From VGCC01 sp044375955 (GTDB lineage Bacteria > Actinomycetota > Actinomycetes > S36-B12), in NCBI GenBank assembly GCA_044375955.1, contig JBILLS010000017.1, forward strand, positions 1 through 37,201: a DNA stretch of 37,201 nucleotides, read 5' to 3'. The position numbers were made by a program, and so were the translations under genes. The notes under the pieces were generated by a model. That model did no database searches. It was not told the DNA's origin and saw only the letters and a program-made list of their open reading frames with translations. Of the stretch, positions 1-7,151 are shown one piece after another. Every line of letters begins with the position of its first letter. Position 1 is the stretch's first letter.

Positions 1-83
1 CGGAGCGTGAGTTCACCTTCACTCCGACTCCCAAGGCCGAGCTCCCCGACAGCCCTCCCGTGGAGACCGCGGGTACCGAGTAG
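1..83 (+). CDS. 3' end of an unidentified gene
   Basis: A reading frame is open from the left edge and closes with TAG at 81-83. The 26 visible residues are rich in Pro, Glu and Thr, as in a disordered C-terminal tail, and carry no family motif, so I cannot name the product. The next gene starts 9 bases after the stop, on the same strand, so the two are probably co-transcribed. In mycobacteria the gene upstream of eno in this string is mazG or a neighbour of it, but nothing visible here confirms that. Confidence 0.55.
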   Translation, partial: EREFTFTPTPKAELPDSPPVETAGTE

Positions 84-92
84 GGAAGTGCG

Positions 93-557
93 ATGCCGCG
101 CGGACCACTGATCCCGGGCATCGAGGAGTTCGACGCACCGAAGCGAGGGGTCCCGCGGTTCGTATGGGTGATCCTTCTCGTGGTCCTGCTCGGGGTGCTC
201 TTCACGTTGGCCCTCGGCCTGCTCGCAGGTGCCGGCCCACTCCGCACGCTGGGACAGGTGGAGTCCGCACTCCAGCCGGTCGCATACCGACCCACCACGG
301 ATGATCGAGTCATGTCGATCGCGGTGACACTTCCGCCCAACGGCCTCTGCCCGGACGACGCGGTGGAGGTCGTCGCATTCGAGCGGGGCTCTCGCATCGA
401 GGTGGAGGCCAAGGTCGAGCAATCGCGCAACGCGAACTGCCCGGAGACGGGAATCGCCGGTGACAGTACCTGGGTGGATGTCATCCTGACCCAGCCCCTG
501 GGTGACCGATCCGTGATCCGTCTCTCGGATCGACAACCTCTCCCGCGTGATCGGTGA
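93..557 (+). CDS. membrane-anchored protein of unknown function, upstream of eno
   Basis: This encodes 154 residues that I do not recognise. About 25 polar residues come first, then one hydrophobic segment (roughly residues 24-50, rich in Leu/Val/Gly), then about 100 residues with two Cys (in the LCPDD and NCPET contexts) that could form a disulfide outside the cell. This is the layout of a single-pass protein with an N-terminal cytoplasmic tail. The ATG is preceded by GGGAAG, a weak Shine-Dalgarno site, and by TAGGGA six bases upstream, a near-match to the -10 boxes of this window. The gene ends 23 bases before the eno GTG. Function is unknown. Confidence 0.7.
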   Translation: MPRGPLIPGIEEFDAPKRGVPRFVWVILLVVLLGVLFTLALGLLAGAGPLRTLGQVESALQPVAYRPTTDDRVMSIAVTLPPNGLCPDDAVEVVAFERGSRIEVEAKVEQSRNANCPETGIAGDSTWVDVILTQPLGDRSVIRLSDRQPLPRDR

Positions 558-568
558 CGCATCGCCGC

Positions 569-574
569 TAGGGT
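569..574 (+). promoter_or_regulatory. -10 box of eno, leaderless
   Basis: TAGGGT ends six bases before the GTG at 581, i.e. at -12 to -7 if the start codon is +1. No Shine-Dalgarno site lies between. This position also argues for GTG 581 rather than TTG 575 as the start. Confidence 0.6.
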
Positions 575-580
575 TTGGCC

Positions 581-1858
581 GTGGCCGATATCGATGCTCT
601 GATCGCGCGCGAAATCCTCGATTCACGCGGGAATCCCACCGTGGAAGTGGAAGTCCTGCTCGACGATGACACCGTGGGACGTGCTGCCGTCCCCTCGGGC
701 GCGTCAACCGGTGCCTTCGAGGCGGTCGAGCGCCGCGATGGCGGTGACCGCTACCTGGGCAAAGGTGTGCGTGCGGCAGTCGAGGCCGTCGAGCAAGTGA
801 TCGCACCCGAGGTGCTCGGACTCGACGCCTCCGACCAGCGCCAGATCGACCAGGTGATGATCGACCTCGATGGCACGCCGAACAAGGAGCGCTTGGGCGC
901 AAACGCGATCCTCGGCGTCTCTCTCGCGGTTGCGAAGGCGGCTGCCCTCTCTGCAGGCCTACCCTTCTTCCGCTACGTCGGTGGCCCCAACGCGCATGTC
1001 CTCCCGATTCCGATGATGAACATCCTCAATGGCGGCGCGCATGCGGACACCGGCGTGGACATCCAGGAGTTCATGATCGCTCCGATCGGCGCGCCCACAT
1101 TCTCGGAAGGCCTGCGTCAAGGTGCGGAGGTCTACCACGCCTTGAAGGGTGTTCTCAAGAAGAATGGATATGCCACGGGCCTCGGTGATGAGGGTGGATT
1201 CGCACCCGACCTGCCGAGCAACCGTGCGGCCCTCGAATTGATCGCCACCGCGATCGATGCAGCAGGTCTGACCATGGGCACCGATATCGCGCTCGCCCTG
1301 GATGTCGCGTCGACGGAGTTCTATGCCAAGGGCGAATACACCTTCGAGGGGGCCGCTCGATCCGCCGAATGGATGACGGCCTACTACGACACCCTGGTGC
1401 GCGACTTCCCGCTCGTCTCCATCGAGGATCCGCTGGCCGAGGATGACTGGGATGGCTGGGTGCGGCTCACCGACGAGCTCGGTGAACGTGTCCAGCTCGT
1501 GGGTGATGATCTCTTCGTCACTAATCCGGAACGTCTGGCGCGCGGTATCGAACTCGGTGCGGCCAACGCACTGCTGGTCAAGCTCAATCAAATCGGTTCG
1601 CTGTCCGAGACCTTGGATGCGGTGTCACTTGCCACCCGCTCTGGGTACGCCTCGATGATGTCGCACCGATCGGGTGAGACCGAGGACACGACCATCGCGG
1701 ATCTCGCGGTAGCGGTGAACTGCGGTCAAATCAAGACGGGTGCCCCGGCGCGCTCTGAGCGCGTGGCCAAGTACAACCAGCTGCTGCGCATCGAGGAGGA
1801 GCTTGCCGATGCTGGCCGCTACGCCGGTCGCGCAGCCTTCCCACGGTTCACCGGCTGA
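581..1858 (+). CDS. eno: enolase
   Basis: Enolase (phosphopyruvate hydratase) interconverts 2-phosphoglycerate and phosphoenolpyruvate in glycolysis and gluconeogenesis, in the cytoplasm. From GTG 581 it gives 425 residues, the usual bacterial length. Visible hallmarks are the N-terminal AREILDSRGNPTVEVE, the SGASTGAFEA loop, the metal-binding region SIEDPLAEDDWDGW, the catalytic-lysine strand LLVKLNQIGS and the signature SHRSGETEDTTIADLAV. An in-frame TTG at 575 would add two residues, but GTG 581 gives the family-typical start (MADIDALIAREI) and fits the promoter box. Its downstream neighbours ftsB, DUF501 and ppx form a string common in actinobacteria. Confidence 0.97.
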   Translation: MADIDALIAREILDSRGNPTVEVEVLLDDDTVGRAAVPSGASTGAFEAVERRDGGDRYLGKGVRAAVEAVEQVIAPEVLGLDASDQRQIDQVMIDLDGTPNKERLGANAILGVSLAVAKAAALSAGLPFFRYVGGPNAHVLPIPMMNILNGGAHADTGVDIQEFMIAPIGAPTFSEGLRQGAEVYHALKGVLKKNGYATGLGDEGGFAPDLPSNRAALELIATAIDAAGLTMGTDIALALDVASTEFYAKGEYTFEGAARSAEWMTAYYDTLVRDFPLVSIEDPLAEDDWDGWVRLTDELGERVQLVGDDLFVTNPERLARGIELGAANALLVKLNQIGSLSETLDAVSLATRSGYASMMSHRSGETEDTTIADLAVAVNCGQIKTGAPARSERVAKYNQLLRIEEELADAGRYAGRAAFPRFTG

Positions 1859-1894
1859 TCGGCACGGCACCCCGGTTCGACGCCTTCCCCATGC

Positions 1895-1900
1895 CACTAT
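1895..1900 (+). promoter_or_regulatory. possible -10 box of ftsB
   Basis: CACTAT ends six bases before GTG 1907. It matches only the A at position 2 and the T at position 6, so support comes from its position rather than its sequence. Confidence 0.3.
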
Positions 1901-1906
1901 GCCCGG

Positions 1907-2317
1907 GTGGCTTCCCCCGTGATGTCCGGGCGGGCGGGCGTACTGACACTGCGCGCCCTCGTCCTCGTCCTGGCCTTGGGCATGTTCGTGGCCACCGTGG
2001 CGATGCCCATCCGCAACTGGTTCGGGCAGCGCGCCGAGATCGCGGCTCTGCAAGCTGACGTCGAGGCGACCCAGGCCCGGGTGGCTGACCTCCTAGTGGA
2101 GCGCGAGCGGTGGAACGACCCCGCATTCATCGCGGCGGAGTCCCGCCGCCGCCTACATTTCGTGTTCCCGGGAGAGATCGGGTACGTGGCCCTCGGAGCC
2201 GACGGCCGCCCCGCCGAGGAAACGCTCATGGAGTCTGCCCAGGTCCCGGTGCCGTGGTACGTGACCGTCGGGGAATCCCTGCGCACCGCCGACGCCGCCG
2301 AGGAGGCCGCCTCCTAG
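1907..2317 (+). CDS. ftsB: FtsB/DivIC-family septum formation protein
   Basis: The protein has 136 residues: a short basic N-terminus, one transmembrane helix (about residues 15-34), a coiled coil (about 40-72, the stretch around AEIAALQADVEATQARVADL) and a C-terminal region with the family pattern ESRRRLHFVFPGE. FtsB/DivIC proteins bind FtsL and FtsQ and help assemble the divisome at the cell centre. The position directly after eno and before DUF501 is that of the actinobacterial DivIC-like gene (Rv1024 in M. tuberculosis). GTG 1907 is used; ATG 1922 would still keep the membrane helix. The TAG stop at 2315-2317 is also the first half of the next gene's -10 box. Confidence 0.88.
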   Translation: MASPVMSGRAGVLTLRALVLVLALGMFVATVAMPIRNWFGQRAEIAALQADVEATQARVADLLVERERWNDPAFIAAESRRRLHFVFPGEIGYVALGADGRPAEETLMESAQVPVPWYVTVGESLRTADAAEEAAS

Positions 2318-2320
2318 GGT
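2315..2320 (+). promoter_or_regulatory. -10 box of the DUF501 gene, containing the ftsB stop codon
   Basis: TAGGGT ends six bases before GTG 2327. Its first three bases are the ftsB stop codon. It may give a leaderless transcript inside the operon. Confidence 0.55.
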
Positions 2321-2326
2321 CTGATC

Positions 2327-2809
2327 GTGGGTTGTTCGACGGCGGATCGCGCGGCGGTTGCCGCGCAGTTGGGTCGCGAACCCCGCGGGATCGATTCGGT
2401 GGTGTCCCGCTGTCCGTGCGGAGCGCCGGTGGTGGTGCGCACAGAGCCACGTCTCCCGGATGGCACCCCGTTTCCCACGACCTACTACGTCACCTGCCCT
2501 CGCCTCACCTCACTCATCGGAACCCTGGAGGCAACCGGGGTCATGCGGGAGATGGAGGAGCGCCTGGGTGCGGAGCCCGCCCTGCGCGAGCACTACGAGC
2601 GCGCGCACGAGCGGTATCTCGCGGACCGCGCAGAACTGGGGGAGGTACCCGAGATCGAGGGAGTCAGCGCCGGCGGGATGCCCACGCGCGTGAAGTGTCT
2701 GCATGTCCATGTGGGCCAATCCCTGGCGTGCGGTCCTGGTGTTAATCCTGTCGGCGACGAGGTACTCGCCCGTATCGGCGCATGGTGGACGCAGGGATCC
2801 TGTGTCTGA
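2327..2809 (+). CDS. DUF501 family protein
   Basis: DUF501 proteins are conserved in actinobacteria between ftsB and ppx; their role is unknown. This one has 160 residues and shows the family blocks: an N-terminal AAQLGREPRG, a paired-cysteine motif SRCPCGAPVVV, the block PRLPDGTPFPTTYYVTCP with a further Cys, and a Cys/His-containing C-terminal block (KCLHVHVGQSLACGPG). The Cys/His pattern suggests a bound metal, but that is inference. There is no signal peptide or membrane segment, so it is cytoplasmic. It overlaps ppx by 8 bases, which points to translational coupling. Confidence 0.9.
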   Translation: MGCSTADRAAVAAQLGREPRGIDSVVSRCPCGAPVVVRTEPRLPDGTPFPTTYYVTCPRLTSLIGTLEATGVMREMEERLGAEPALREHYERAHERYLADRAELGEVPEIEGVSAGGMPTRVKCLHVHVGQSLACGPGVNPVGDEVLARIGAWWTQGSCV

Positions 2810-3731
2810 CCGCTATGCCGCTATCGACTGCGGAACCAATGCGCTACGTCTCCTGATCGCCGATGTCGTCGGAGGTTCAGTTCACGACGTCGTGCGGGAG
2901 ATGCGCACCGTACGGCTGGGTGAGGGTGTCGACGCGACCGGACGCTTCAGCGCCGCCGCACTCGAGCGCACCTTCGATGCATGCAATGAGTACGCGCAGA
3001 TCCTTGGCGAACATTCGGTGCGGAAGGTTCGGTTCGTCGCGACATCCGCCGCGCGCGATGTTGACAACCGTGACGATTTCATCGAGGGGGTGCACTCACG
3101 ACTCGGCGTGACGCCCGAGGTCATCTCCGGTCATGAGGAGGCCGCACTGTCCTTCCACGGTGCGATCGGAAGCCTCGATGAGATTCGCATGCCTGCGCTG
3201 GTTGCCGATATTGGAGGGGGATCGACGGAGCTCGTCGTGGGTGACCGAGATGGGATTCGTGGTTCGGTGAGCACACCGATCGGCTGCGTGCGCATGACTG
3301 AGCGCTGCCTACATTCGGATCCACCGACCCGCGCCGAGATCGATGCAGCGTGTGCGCACATCCGTGCTTCCCTGCGCGAGGTCCCCGGATCAGTTCCGGT
3401 CCGCGATGCCGCGCAGTTCATCGGGGTCGCCGGCACCGTCACGACGGTCGTCGCCATGGCCCTCGACCTCCCGGCCTACGACGCCCGGGCCATCCATGGC
3501 GCGACGATCACACGCGCGCAGGTGGAGCGGGTGACCGATGCGCTGCTCGCGATGGGTCATGCGCAGCGGAGGGCGCTGCCGTTCATGCATCCGGGGCGGG
3601 TGGATGTGATCGGGGGTGGCGCGCTCGTGCTGCGCGAATCCATGGCGGTCCTCGGCCTCGAGACTGTCACGGCCAGCGAGTCCGACCTGCTGGATGGCAT
3701 CGTTTGCACCCTTGCTCTCATGGATCGGTGA
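2802..3731 (+). CDS. ppx: Ppx/GppA family exopolyphosphatase
   Basis: Ppx/GppA enzymes release phosphate from polyphosphate or from pppGpp and belong to the ASKHA (sugar kinase/Hsp70/actin) fold. From GTG 2802 the protein has 309 residues, the usual length for the short actinobacterial type. Near the N-terminus is the phosphate-binding AIDCGTNALRLLIAD; mid-protein is the second motif VADIGGGSTELVVG; and IGVAGTVTTV follows. An in-frame upstream start (2703) would add a tail with no family similarity, so I prefer GTG 2802, which overlaps the DUF501 stop. Whether it acts on polyP, pppGpp or both cannot be decided here. It is the last gene of the eno-ftsB-DUF501-ppx string. Confidence 0.9.
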   Translation: MSDRYAAIDCGTNALRLLIADVVGGSVHDVVREMRTVRLGEGVDATGRFSAAALERTFDACNEYAQILGEHSVRKVRFVATSAARDVDNRDDFIEGVHSRLGVTPEVISGHEEAALSFHGAIGSLDEIRMPALVADIGGGSTELVVGDRDGIRGSVSTPIGCVRMTERCLHSDPPTRAEIDAACAHIRASLREVPGSVPVRDAAQFIGVAGTVTTVVAMALDLPAYDARAIHGATITRAQVERVTDALLAMGHAQRRALPFMHPGRVDVIGGGALVLRESMAVLGLETVTASESDLLDGIVCTLALMDR

Positions 3732-3750
3732 TTCATTCATCACAATTGCG

Positions 3751-3764
3751 TGTAATCGCTTGTG
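3751..3764 (+). promoter_or_regulatory. possible LacI-family operator upstream of the lacI-type gene
   Basis: TGTAATCGCTTGTG resembles the TGTAAGCGCTTACA type of LacI-family site, with a central CG and four mismatches to a perfect palindrome. It lies where the -35 region of the gene's promoter would be, so autoregulation is plausible. The match is weak. Confidence 0.25.
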
Positions 3765-3784
3765 GACGCCACCCCCCGCCGGCC

Positions 3785-3790
3785 TACACT
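3785..3790 (+). promoter_or_regulatory. -10 box of the LacI-type regulator
   Basis: TACACT ends eight bases before ATG 3799, giving an mRNA with a leader of zero to two bases. TTGTGG at 3760-3765 is a possible -35 element with a 19-base spacer. Confidence 0.5.
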
Positions 3791-3798
3791 CGCAGGCC

Positions 3799-4809
3799 AT
3801 GGCCATCACGATCAGGGATGTCGCGGAGGCCGCGGGGGTTTCGACGGCAACGGTCTCACGAGCCCTGCGCGGTCTCCCCAATGTGGACGAGGTCACCCGG
3901 TCACGGATTCAGCAGGTGGCGGTCGACCTCGACTACGTGATCAGCCCGAGCGCATCGCGCCTTGCGTCCGGCCGAACGGGTTCCGTCGCGGTGATCACCC
4001 CTTTCATCGCGCGCTGGTTCTTCTCCACCGTTTTGTCCGGGGTCGAAGGTGTGCTTCAGGCCGCGGGTATGGATCTGCTCCTGATGAGTGTGAGCGACTA
4101 TCTCGCAGGGCACCAACGGCTCCCACCCGCACCCCGGCTGCGTCGACGCGTAGATGGGGTCCTGGTGATCGCCATGCCTCCGGCGGATCCGCAGTTGCGC
4201 GAGATCCTCGACCTGGGCATGCCCACATCGCTCATCGGCGTGGCAACCGACGGTGTTTCGAGTGTCACGATCGATGATGTTCTAGCTGCCCGTGTTGCGA
4301 CCCAGCACCTGGTCAATCTCGGTCACGAACGCATCGGACTGATCACCGGCTCATCGGCGGAGGCGCCCATGACCGCCGAGTACGACCGGGAGCAGGGATT
4401 CCGCCAGGTCATGGACGAGAGCGGACTCGCCGTCGATCCGGCCCTCGAGGCTTTCGGGTACTTCACTCTCCAGGGGGGTGAGCAGGCGATGACCGCACTC
4501 CTCACCCAGCGCACACCCCCGACCGCCGTGTTCGCGCTCAGCGACGAAATGGCCTTCGGGGCGATGCGTGCATTGCGCAGTCACGGGTTGGTCCCGGGTC
4601 GCGATATCTCCATCGTCGGTATCGACGGCCATGACATGTCCGAGCACCTGGATCTGACCACCGTGGTGCAACCCGTCTACGACCTCGGACGCATCGCCGC
4701 CGAGTCGCTCCTGGTCCAGATGCGCACCCTCGCGCATGGGGAGTCTGGGGATCCGGTGCGTCTGCCCACCCAGTTGGTCGTCCGAGGATCTACCGCGCCG
4801 CTTCGATGA
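3799..4809 (+). CDS. LacI-family transcriptional regulator
   Basis: This 336-residue protein has the standard LacI layout: an N-terminal helix-turn-helix (residues 4-23, IRDVAEAAGVSTATVSRAL) with hinge, followed by a periplasmic-binding-protein-like sensor domain of about 280 residues (VAVITPFI, GVLVIAMP, FALSDEMAFGAMRAL, DISIVGIDGHD). It should bind DNA as a dimer and respond to a sugar-like ligand. An in-frame ATG at 3616 would start inside ppx, so ATG 3799 is right. The target is unclear: the downstream gene is a dienelactone-hydrolase homologue, not a sugar operon, so it may control itself or a distant operon. Confidence 0.93.
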   Translation: MAITIRDVAEAAGVSTATVSRALRGLPNVDEVTRSRIQQVAVDLDYVISPSASRLASGRTGSVAVITPFIARWFFSTVLSGVEGVLQAAGMDLLLMSVSDYLAGHQRLPPAPRLRRRVDGVLVIAMPPADPQLREILDLGMPTSLIGVATDGVSSVTIDDVLAARVATQHLVNLGHERIGLITGSSAEAPMTAEYDREQGFRQVMDESGLAVDPALEAFGYFTLQGGEQAMTALLTQRTPPTAVFALSDEMAFGAMRALRSHGLVPGRDISIVGIDGHDMSEHLDLTTVVQPVYDLGRIAAESLLVQMRTLAHGESGDPVRLPTQLVVRGSTAPLR

Positions 4810-4835
4810 CGGCCCAACAGCGCCACCACCTGCGG

Positions 4836-4841
4836 CAGACT
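4836..4841 (+). promoter_or_regulatory. possible -10 box of the dienelactone-hydrolase-like gene
   Basis: CAGACT lies 29 bases before ATG 4871. It would give a leader of about 23 bases holding the Shine-Dalgarno site GGAGG at 4861-4865, so this gene looks leadered rather than leaderless. Confidence 0.35.
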
Positions 4842-4870
4842 CAGGGAAATAACTGATCCCGGAGGTCGGC

Positions 4871-5560
4871 ATGGGAACCGAGAGCATCGTCCTCGCAGAG
4901 ACGGCAGCGCCCGGCCTGATCGCGATTCCCGAGTCCGGTTCCGGTCCCGGTGTGGTGGTCATCCAAGAGTGGTGGGGCTTGGTGCCGCATATCGAGGACG
5001 TAACACGACGTTTGGCCGGCGCCGGATTCGTCGCGCTGGCGATCGACTTCTATCGGGGGACGGAGACGACCGAACCCGATGAGGCGGAGAAACTGATGAT
5101 GGGTCTCCAGGTATCCCGCGCCGCCGCCGACATCGCCGCGGGTGCGGCGTATCTGGTGGACCGCCCGGAAGTGACGAGTGCGCGGGTGGGGACGATCGGG
5201 TTCTGCATGGGTGGAGGCCTGTCGCTCCTTGCCCCGACCGTGAGCGATCACGTGGCGGCGGCGGTCGCCTTCTATCCCGCGATGCCGTGGCCCGAGTACG
5301 CCCCGGACTGGGTGCACTACGCGGGTAAGGCAGCGCTGATCCACAAGGCCGAGTCCGACGAGGGCTGGGCGGGACCACGGATCGCGGAGTACACGGATGC
5401 CATCGCCGCTGCCGGGGGACACGTGACCATCCACGATTACCCCGGTTCGGTGCACGCGTTCTTCAACGACGATCGACCCGAGGTGTTTCAGGAACGGAAT
5501 GCCCAGAGCGCCTGGAACCGCTCTCTCGCATTCCTCCGCGAGCATTGTCCTTCCACCTGA
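4871..5560 (+). CDS. dienelactone hydrolase family protein
   Basis: This is an alpha/beta-hydrolase of 229 residues, the usual length of the dienelactone hydrolase family. The nucleophile is Cys112 in GFCMGGG, as in true dienelactone hydrolases where Cys replaces the common Ser. The catalytic His is His195 in YPGSVHAFFND; the acid is probably Asp163 (HKAESDEGW). The N-terminal VVVIQEWWGLVPHIEDV is typical. No other aromatic-ring-cleavage gene is nearby, so the natural substrate is uncertain; a general esterase or lactonase role is possible. The ATG has a good Shine-Dalgarno site (GGAGG, 5-base spacing). The enzyme is cytoplasmic, with no signal peptide. Confidence 0.9.
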   Translation: MGTESIVLAETAAPGLIAIPESGSGPGVVVIQEWWGLVPHIEDVTRRLAGAGFVALAIDFYRGTETTEPDEAEKLMMGLQVSRAAADIAAGAAYLVDRPEVTSARVGTIGFCMGGGLSLLAPTVSDHVAAAVAFYPAMPWPEYAPDWVHYAGKAALIHKAESDEGWAGPRIAEYTDAIAAAGGHVTIHDYPGSVHAFFNDDRPEVFQERNAQSAWNRSLAFLREHCPST

Positions 5561-5602
5561 CAGGACTTACGCGGGGTCAGCGCGACGGAACCCATCCGGT
5601 GC

Positions 5603-5608
5603 CAGACT
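5603..5608 (+). promoter_or_regulatory. possible -10 box of kynA
   Basis: CAGACT lies 15 bases before ATG 5624. A start about 7 bases downstream would leave a short leader beginning at the Shine-Dalgarno GGAGG (5615-5619). Confidence 0.3.
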
Positions 5609-5623
5609 GCCGTTGGAGGTCCC

Positions 5624-6328
5624 ATGCATCCCACCGCAGAGCAGGTGCTGCCCGGCACCGCACCCACTGATTACGAGAACTACCTCAAGACCGACGCGCT
5701 CCTCGCGTTGCAACCCGGCCCGGATACCTGGGCCCACCGCGATGAATTGCTGTTCACGGTCGTGCACCAATCCGCCGAGTTGTGGCTGAAGCTCGCTGTC
5801 GCAGAAGTAGAGCAGTCGATCACCCAGCTCGATATGGGCAAGCGACTCGCCGCCGTGCGGTCACTCGACCGGGTCATCGAGTGCATCGACATCATCACGT
5901 CACCCCTCCACATGCTGGAGCGCATGACTCCCTGGGACTACCAGCACGTCCGCACATCCTTGGGACACGGATCCGGATTCGACTCGCCGGGATTCCTGCG
6001 GTTGCGTACCGCGCTGCCCAATCTGGTCGCGGCTGTGGGTCGACAACTCGAAGCAGATGGATTGACCCTCCGGGATCTCTACCTCGCCGTCGAACAGAAC
6101 GAGGAGATCTTTGCGATCGTCGAACGCCTTATCGAGATCGACGAGGGCCTGATGAAGTGGCGTGCACTGCACACCAAGGTGATCGAGCGCACGATCGGCA
6201 AAACCGTCTCGGGGACCCAGGGGACACCCGTGGAGATCGTGCGCAATCTGCGCGATAAGTCGATCATGGATGAACTCTGGACGGTACGAGCGGAGCTCAC
6301 CGAGTTGGCCGACAAGACCCTGCGGTGA
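5624..6328 (+). CDS. kynA: tryptophan 2,3-dioxygenase
   Basis: This heme enzyme opens the indole ring of L-tryptophan with O2 to give N-formylkynurenine. The 234 residues show the family pattern: TDYENYLKTDALLALQ near the start, DELLFTVVHQSAELWLK with the distal His48, TPWDYQHVRTSLGHGSGF for substrate contacts, and KWRALHTKVIERTIG with the likely heme-ligating His183, followed by a GTQGTP turn and DELWTVRAEL. It is shorter than the usual 270-290 residues, mainly through trimmed ends. No kynurenine formamidase or kynureninase lies in the window. It overlaps the next gene by four bases (GTGA), so the two are translationally coupled despite unrelated functions. Confidence 0.9.
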   Translation: MHPTAEQVLPGTAPTDYENYLKTDALLALQPGPDTWAHRDELLFTVVHQSAELWLKLAVAEVEQSITQLDMGKRLAAVRSLDRVIECIDIITSPLHMLERMTPWDYQHVRTSLGHGSGFDSPGFLRLRTALPNLVAAVGRQLEADGLTLRDLYLAVEQNEEIFAIVERLIEIDEGLMKWRALHTKVIERTIGKTVSGTQGTPVEIVRNLRDKSIMDELWTVRAELTELADKTLR

Positions 6329-6996
6329 CGACACTCGCGGAGCTCGACGCCGCTATCTGCGCGTGTCGTCGCTGTCCGCGACTGAGGGAGTGGTGCTCGC
6401 AGGTCGCGCGTGAGCGACGAGCGGCGTACCGGGACGAGGAGTACTGGGGTGGGCCCGTACCGGGATTCGGGTCGCCGAGCCCGCGCATCTGGATCATCGG
6501 CCTGGCCCCCGGCGCGCACGGTGCCAACCGCACGGGCCGGATGTTCACCGGCGACCGCAGTGGTGATTGGTTGTACGGCTCCCTGTATCGCGTCGGCCTT
6601 GCCCGTCTCCCCACGTCCCAGCGCCGCGATGATGGGCAGCACATGGAATACGTGCGCATCACGGCAGCCGTGCACTGTGCGCCTCCGGCGAACAAGCCGA
6701 CCCCGGAGGAGATCCGCACATGCGGTGAGTGGTTGCAGCAGGAGGTCGCTCTGGTGCGCCCCACCCTGTGCGTCGGCGTGGCCCTCGGGTCGGTGGCGTG
6801 GGCGGCCCTGTGGCGGGTACTGGGGTCCGGTCCTCGCCCGCGGTTCGGTCATGGGGTCCGGGTGGAATCCCAGGGCGTGACCCTGCTGGGCAGCTACCAC
6901 CCCAGTCAGCAGAACACGTTCACGGGCCGACTGACCGAGTCGATGCTCGACGATGTCCTGGGGACGGCCGCCGAACTGTCCGGGGTCCTACCCTGA
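6325..6996 (+). CDS. family 5 uracil-DNA glycosylase (UDGb type)
   Basis: The enzyme removes uracil and other deaminated bases from DNA at the start of base excision repair. The 223 residues carry the family-5 motif GLAPGAHGANRTGRMFTGD (from residue 59), which lacks the usual catalytic acid, and the late motif SYHPSQQNTFTGRLT. Four cysteines suited to a 4Fe-4S cluster are visible: Cys14 and Cys17 (CRRCP), Cys118 and Cys133. The GTG start overlaps the kynA stop in a GTGA. A family-1 Ung is encoded separately at 31159-31836, so the genome has at least two uracil-DNA glycosylases. The tRNA gene begins five bases after the stop. Confidence 0.9.
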   Translation: MTTLAELDAAICACRRCPRLREWCSQVARERRAAYRDEEYWGGPVPGFGSPSPRIWIIGLAPGAHGANRTGRMFTGDRSGDWLYGSLYRVGLARLPTSQRRDDGQHMEYVRITAAVHCAPPANKPTPEEIRTCGEWLQQEVALVRPTLCVGVALGSVAWAALWRVLGSGPRPRFGHGVRVESQGVTLLGSYHPSQQNTFTGRLTESMLDDVLGTAAELSGVLP

Positions 6997-7001
6997 GGGC
7001 G

Positions 7002-7075
7002 GCCCCTGTAGTCCAACTGGCAGAGACACCCGGCTTAAACCCGGTCCAGTATGGGTTCGAATCCCATCGGGGGCA
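7002..7075 (+). tRNA. class-I-shaped tRNA with UAA anticodon (Leu by codon, unusual)
   Basis: A cloverleaf can be folded by hand. The acceptor arm is GCCCCTG (7002-7008) with CGGGGGC (7068-7074), one G-U pair, then discriminator A7075 and no encoded CCA. U8-A9 are present. The D arm has a 3-bp stem and GG in its loop. The anticodon loop is CTTAAAC (7034-7040) with anticodon TAA at 7036-7038. The variable loop is only 5 bases (7046-7050). The T arm is ATGGG/CCCAT around TTCGAAT. Bacterial tRNA-Leu normally has a long variable arm, which is absent here. The anticodon stem is imperfect (a C-U mismatch or a bulged C). It may be a real non-standard tRNA or a decayed one. Confidence 0.8.
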
Positions 7076-7115
7076 CGCTCCGGTAATGCGCGCCGGAACA
7101 CCCTGCCGGGGTGAG

Positions 7116-7144
7116 TTGGCGCCGACGGACTTATCGGTTACCGT
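7116..7144 (+). promoter_or_regulatory. promoter of the Bax-inhibitor-1 gene (-35 and -10)
   Basis: TTGGCG (7116-7121) and TACCGT (7139-7144) are separated by 17 bases. The -10 box ends seven bases before ATG 7152, so the mRNA is leaderless or nearly so. This is one of the clearest two-part promoters in the window. Confidence 0.6.
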
Positions 7145-7151
7145 GGAAAGC

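Noticed and set aside
7099..7113. CACCC/GGGTG hairpin after the tRNA gene as its terminator
   Set aside because: The stem is 5 bp, no T-tract follows, and the next bases are the -35 element of the BI-1 gene.
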